Shown: one piece after another, positions 21,373 through 21,915 of the stretch | Layout: the number at the start of each line of letters is the position of its first letter | Numbering within the stretch: the stretch's first letter is position 1 | Virus record (IMG/VR): IMGVR_UViG_3300037042_000847 | Span: 1 to 21,915 of that record | Source of the DNA: a virus | DNA length: 21,915 bases | Reading direction: 5' to 3' (one strand) | Program-made: the position numbers and the translations under genes | The notes under the pieces: generated by a model | Databases searched by the model: none | The model's input: only the letters and a program-made list of their open reading frames with translations | Told to the model about the DNA's origin: nothing

Positions 21373-21915
21373 TTAAATTGAATTACTATTACCACCATCT
21401 ATAATAGGACGGGACTTACTATCTCCCCCATAATTTCTAACACTATCTTCCGTTCCGTCAATTATATCTATTAAGTTTGTTTTATCAATTTTCATAACAT
21501 CATTTTCTCCCCCATCCGTTAAATAAAATGTATTATAAACTAACCCATCAATAGAGGATAGTTTCCAATTACCAACATAAATAGATGTATTTTCATTAGG
21601 GGTTATATTATCACCAACTACGATGATTTTATCATAAGTGTTTGTTGAACCTGTTGTTCCTGATGAGGTTGGGAATGGGGACTGACTTGGTATTGAATTA
21701 TTATCACCTATTATCATACCCGACATTATACCTCCCCCAACATTATTATTATTTCCACGAATAATATAACCAGGACTTTCAACAGCGTTATTGTTTTTCA
21801 TCATCGCCATCGTCCTATCAACTGATGCCGCAGTTCCATTTGCCCCACCTTTTAAAACTATATTAGATGTGGCTTCACCATTTCTATCAAAGATATATTC
21901 GTTTAAACTTGTTCT
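21373..21915 (-). CDS. Fibre/tail-associated structural protein, 5' end cut by window edge
   Basis: The frame is open from the right edge to the TAA at 21375-21373, so the start lies outside. Within the window it encodes 180 residues, beginning RTSLNEYIFDRNGEATSN. It has low-complexity turns (RGNNNNVGGGIMSGMIIGDNN), which suggest a beta-helix or fibre shaft, then a beta-rich end (YDKIIVVGDNITPNENTSIYVGNWKLSSIDGLVYNTFYLTDGG) and IIDGGNSNSI. An ATG at 21810 is internal, because the 35 codons before it are all open and protein-like. It is probably a partner of the following fibre gene. Confidence 0.7.
   Translation of the reverse strand, partial: RTSLNEYIFDRNGEATSNIVLKGGANGTAASVDRTMAMMKNNNAVESPGYIIRGNNNNVGGGIMSGMIIGDNNSIPSQSPFPTSSGTTGSTNTYDKIIVVGDNITPNENTSIYVGNWKLSSIDGLVYNTFYLTDGGENDVMKIDKTNLIDIIDGTEDSVRNYGGDSKSRPIIDGGNSNSI

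Overview
The window is part of a tailed bacteriophage (Caudoviricetes) genome. It is strongly AT-rich (roughly 30% G+C by eye) and densely packed. The proteins point to a phage of Bacteroidota, probably a flavobacterium-like host. The capsid protein, XkdF-type protease, duplicated-domain scaffold, small zinc-ribbon protein beside the terminase, and fibre proteins with a GNCIxDLYxxNLHGCSP-type motif all resemble phages of that phylum. Promoters also look Bacteroidota-like (TTG, then a TAnnTTTG-like box about 18-20 bases on, followed by A-rich leaders). The 830-residue tape measure and the tail-chaperone frameshift indicate a long-tailed phage. No sheath or baseplate protein was recognised, so a siphovirus-like particle is most likely.

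Almost everything reads leftward (minus strand). From right to left: two tail-fibre or decoration proteins (21915-20252, the first cut by the window edge), a 68-residue small protein, the tape measure (20031-17539), an XkdF-like maturation protease with an inserted domain, a holin-like membrane protein, a scaffold with a duplicated domain, the major capsid protein, a putative tail-tube protein, a small beta-rich protein, the portal, a head-tail connector candidate, a KTSC-domain protein and a BNR/Asp-box beta-propeller likely to be a receptor-binding protein (10872-9553).

The middle (8091-9549) reads rightward. A Bacteroidota-type promoter, an unusual structured leader of about 200 bases with a possible pseudoknot and a G-rich hairpin, an ECF-like sigma factor with an extra C-terminal domain, a second copy of the same promoter, a small coiled-coil protein and a strong terminator form a compact unit that probably controls phage transcription.

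The left part (8077-1) reads leftward again: a PD-(D/E)XK-like nuclease, two small unknown proteins, a second sigma-like protein and its terminator, an isolated 38-residue rightward ORF, a beta-class DNA methyltransferase, a YkuD-like candidate lysin, a zinc-ribbon protein, small terminase, an HExxH protein, large terminase, a 55-residue holin-like protein, a tail assembly chaperone with a clear -1 frameshift site, and a collagen-like tail protein cut by the left edge. No replication genes (polymerase, primase, helicase) are present, so the genome is probably larger than the window.

A whole-window signal is the apparent complete lack of the palindromes GATC, GTAC, CTAG, ACGT and TCGA, seen in a hand scan. 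This looks like strong selection against host restriction enzymes.
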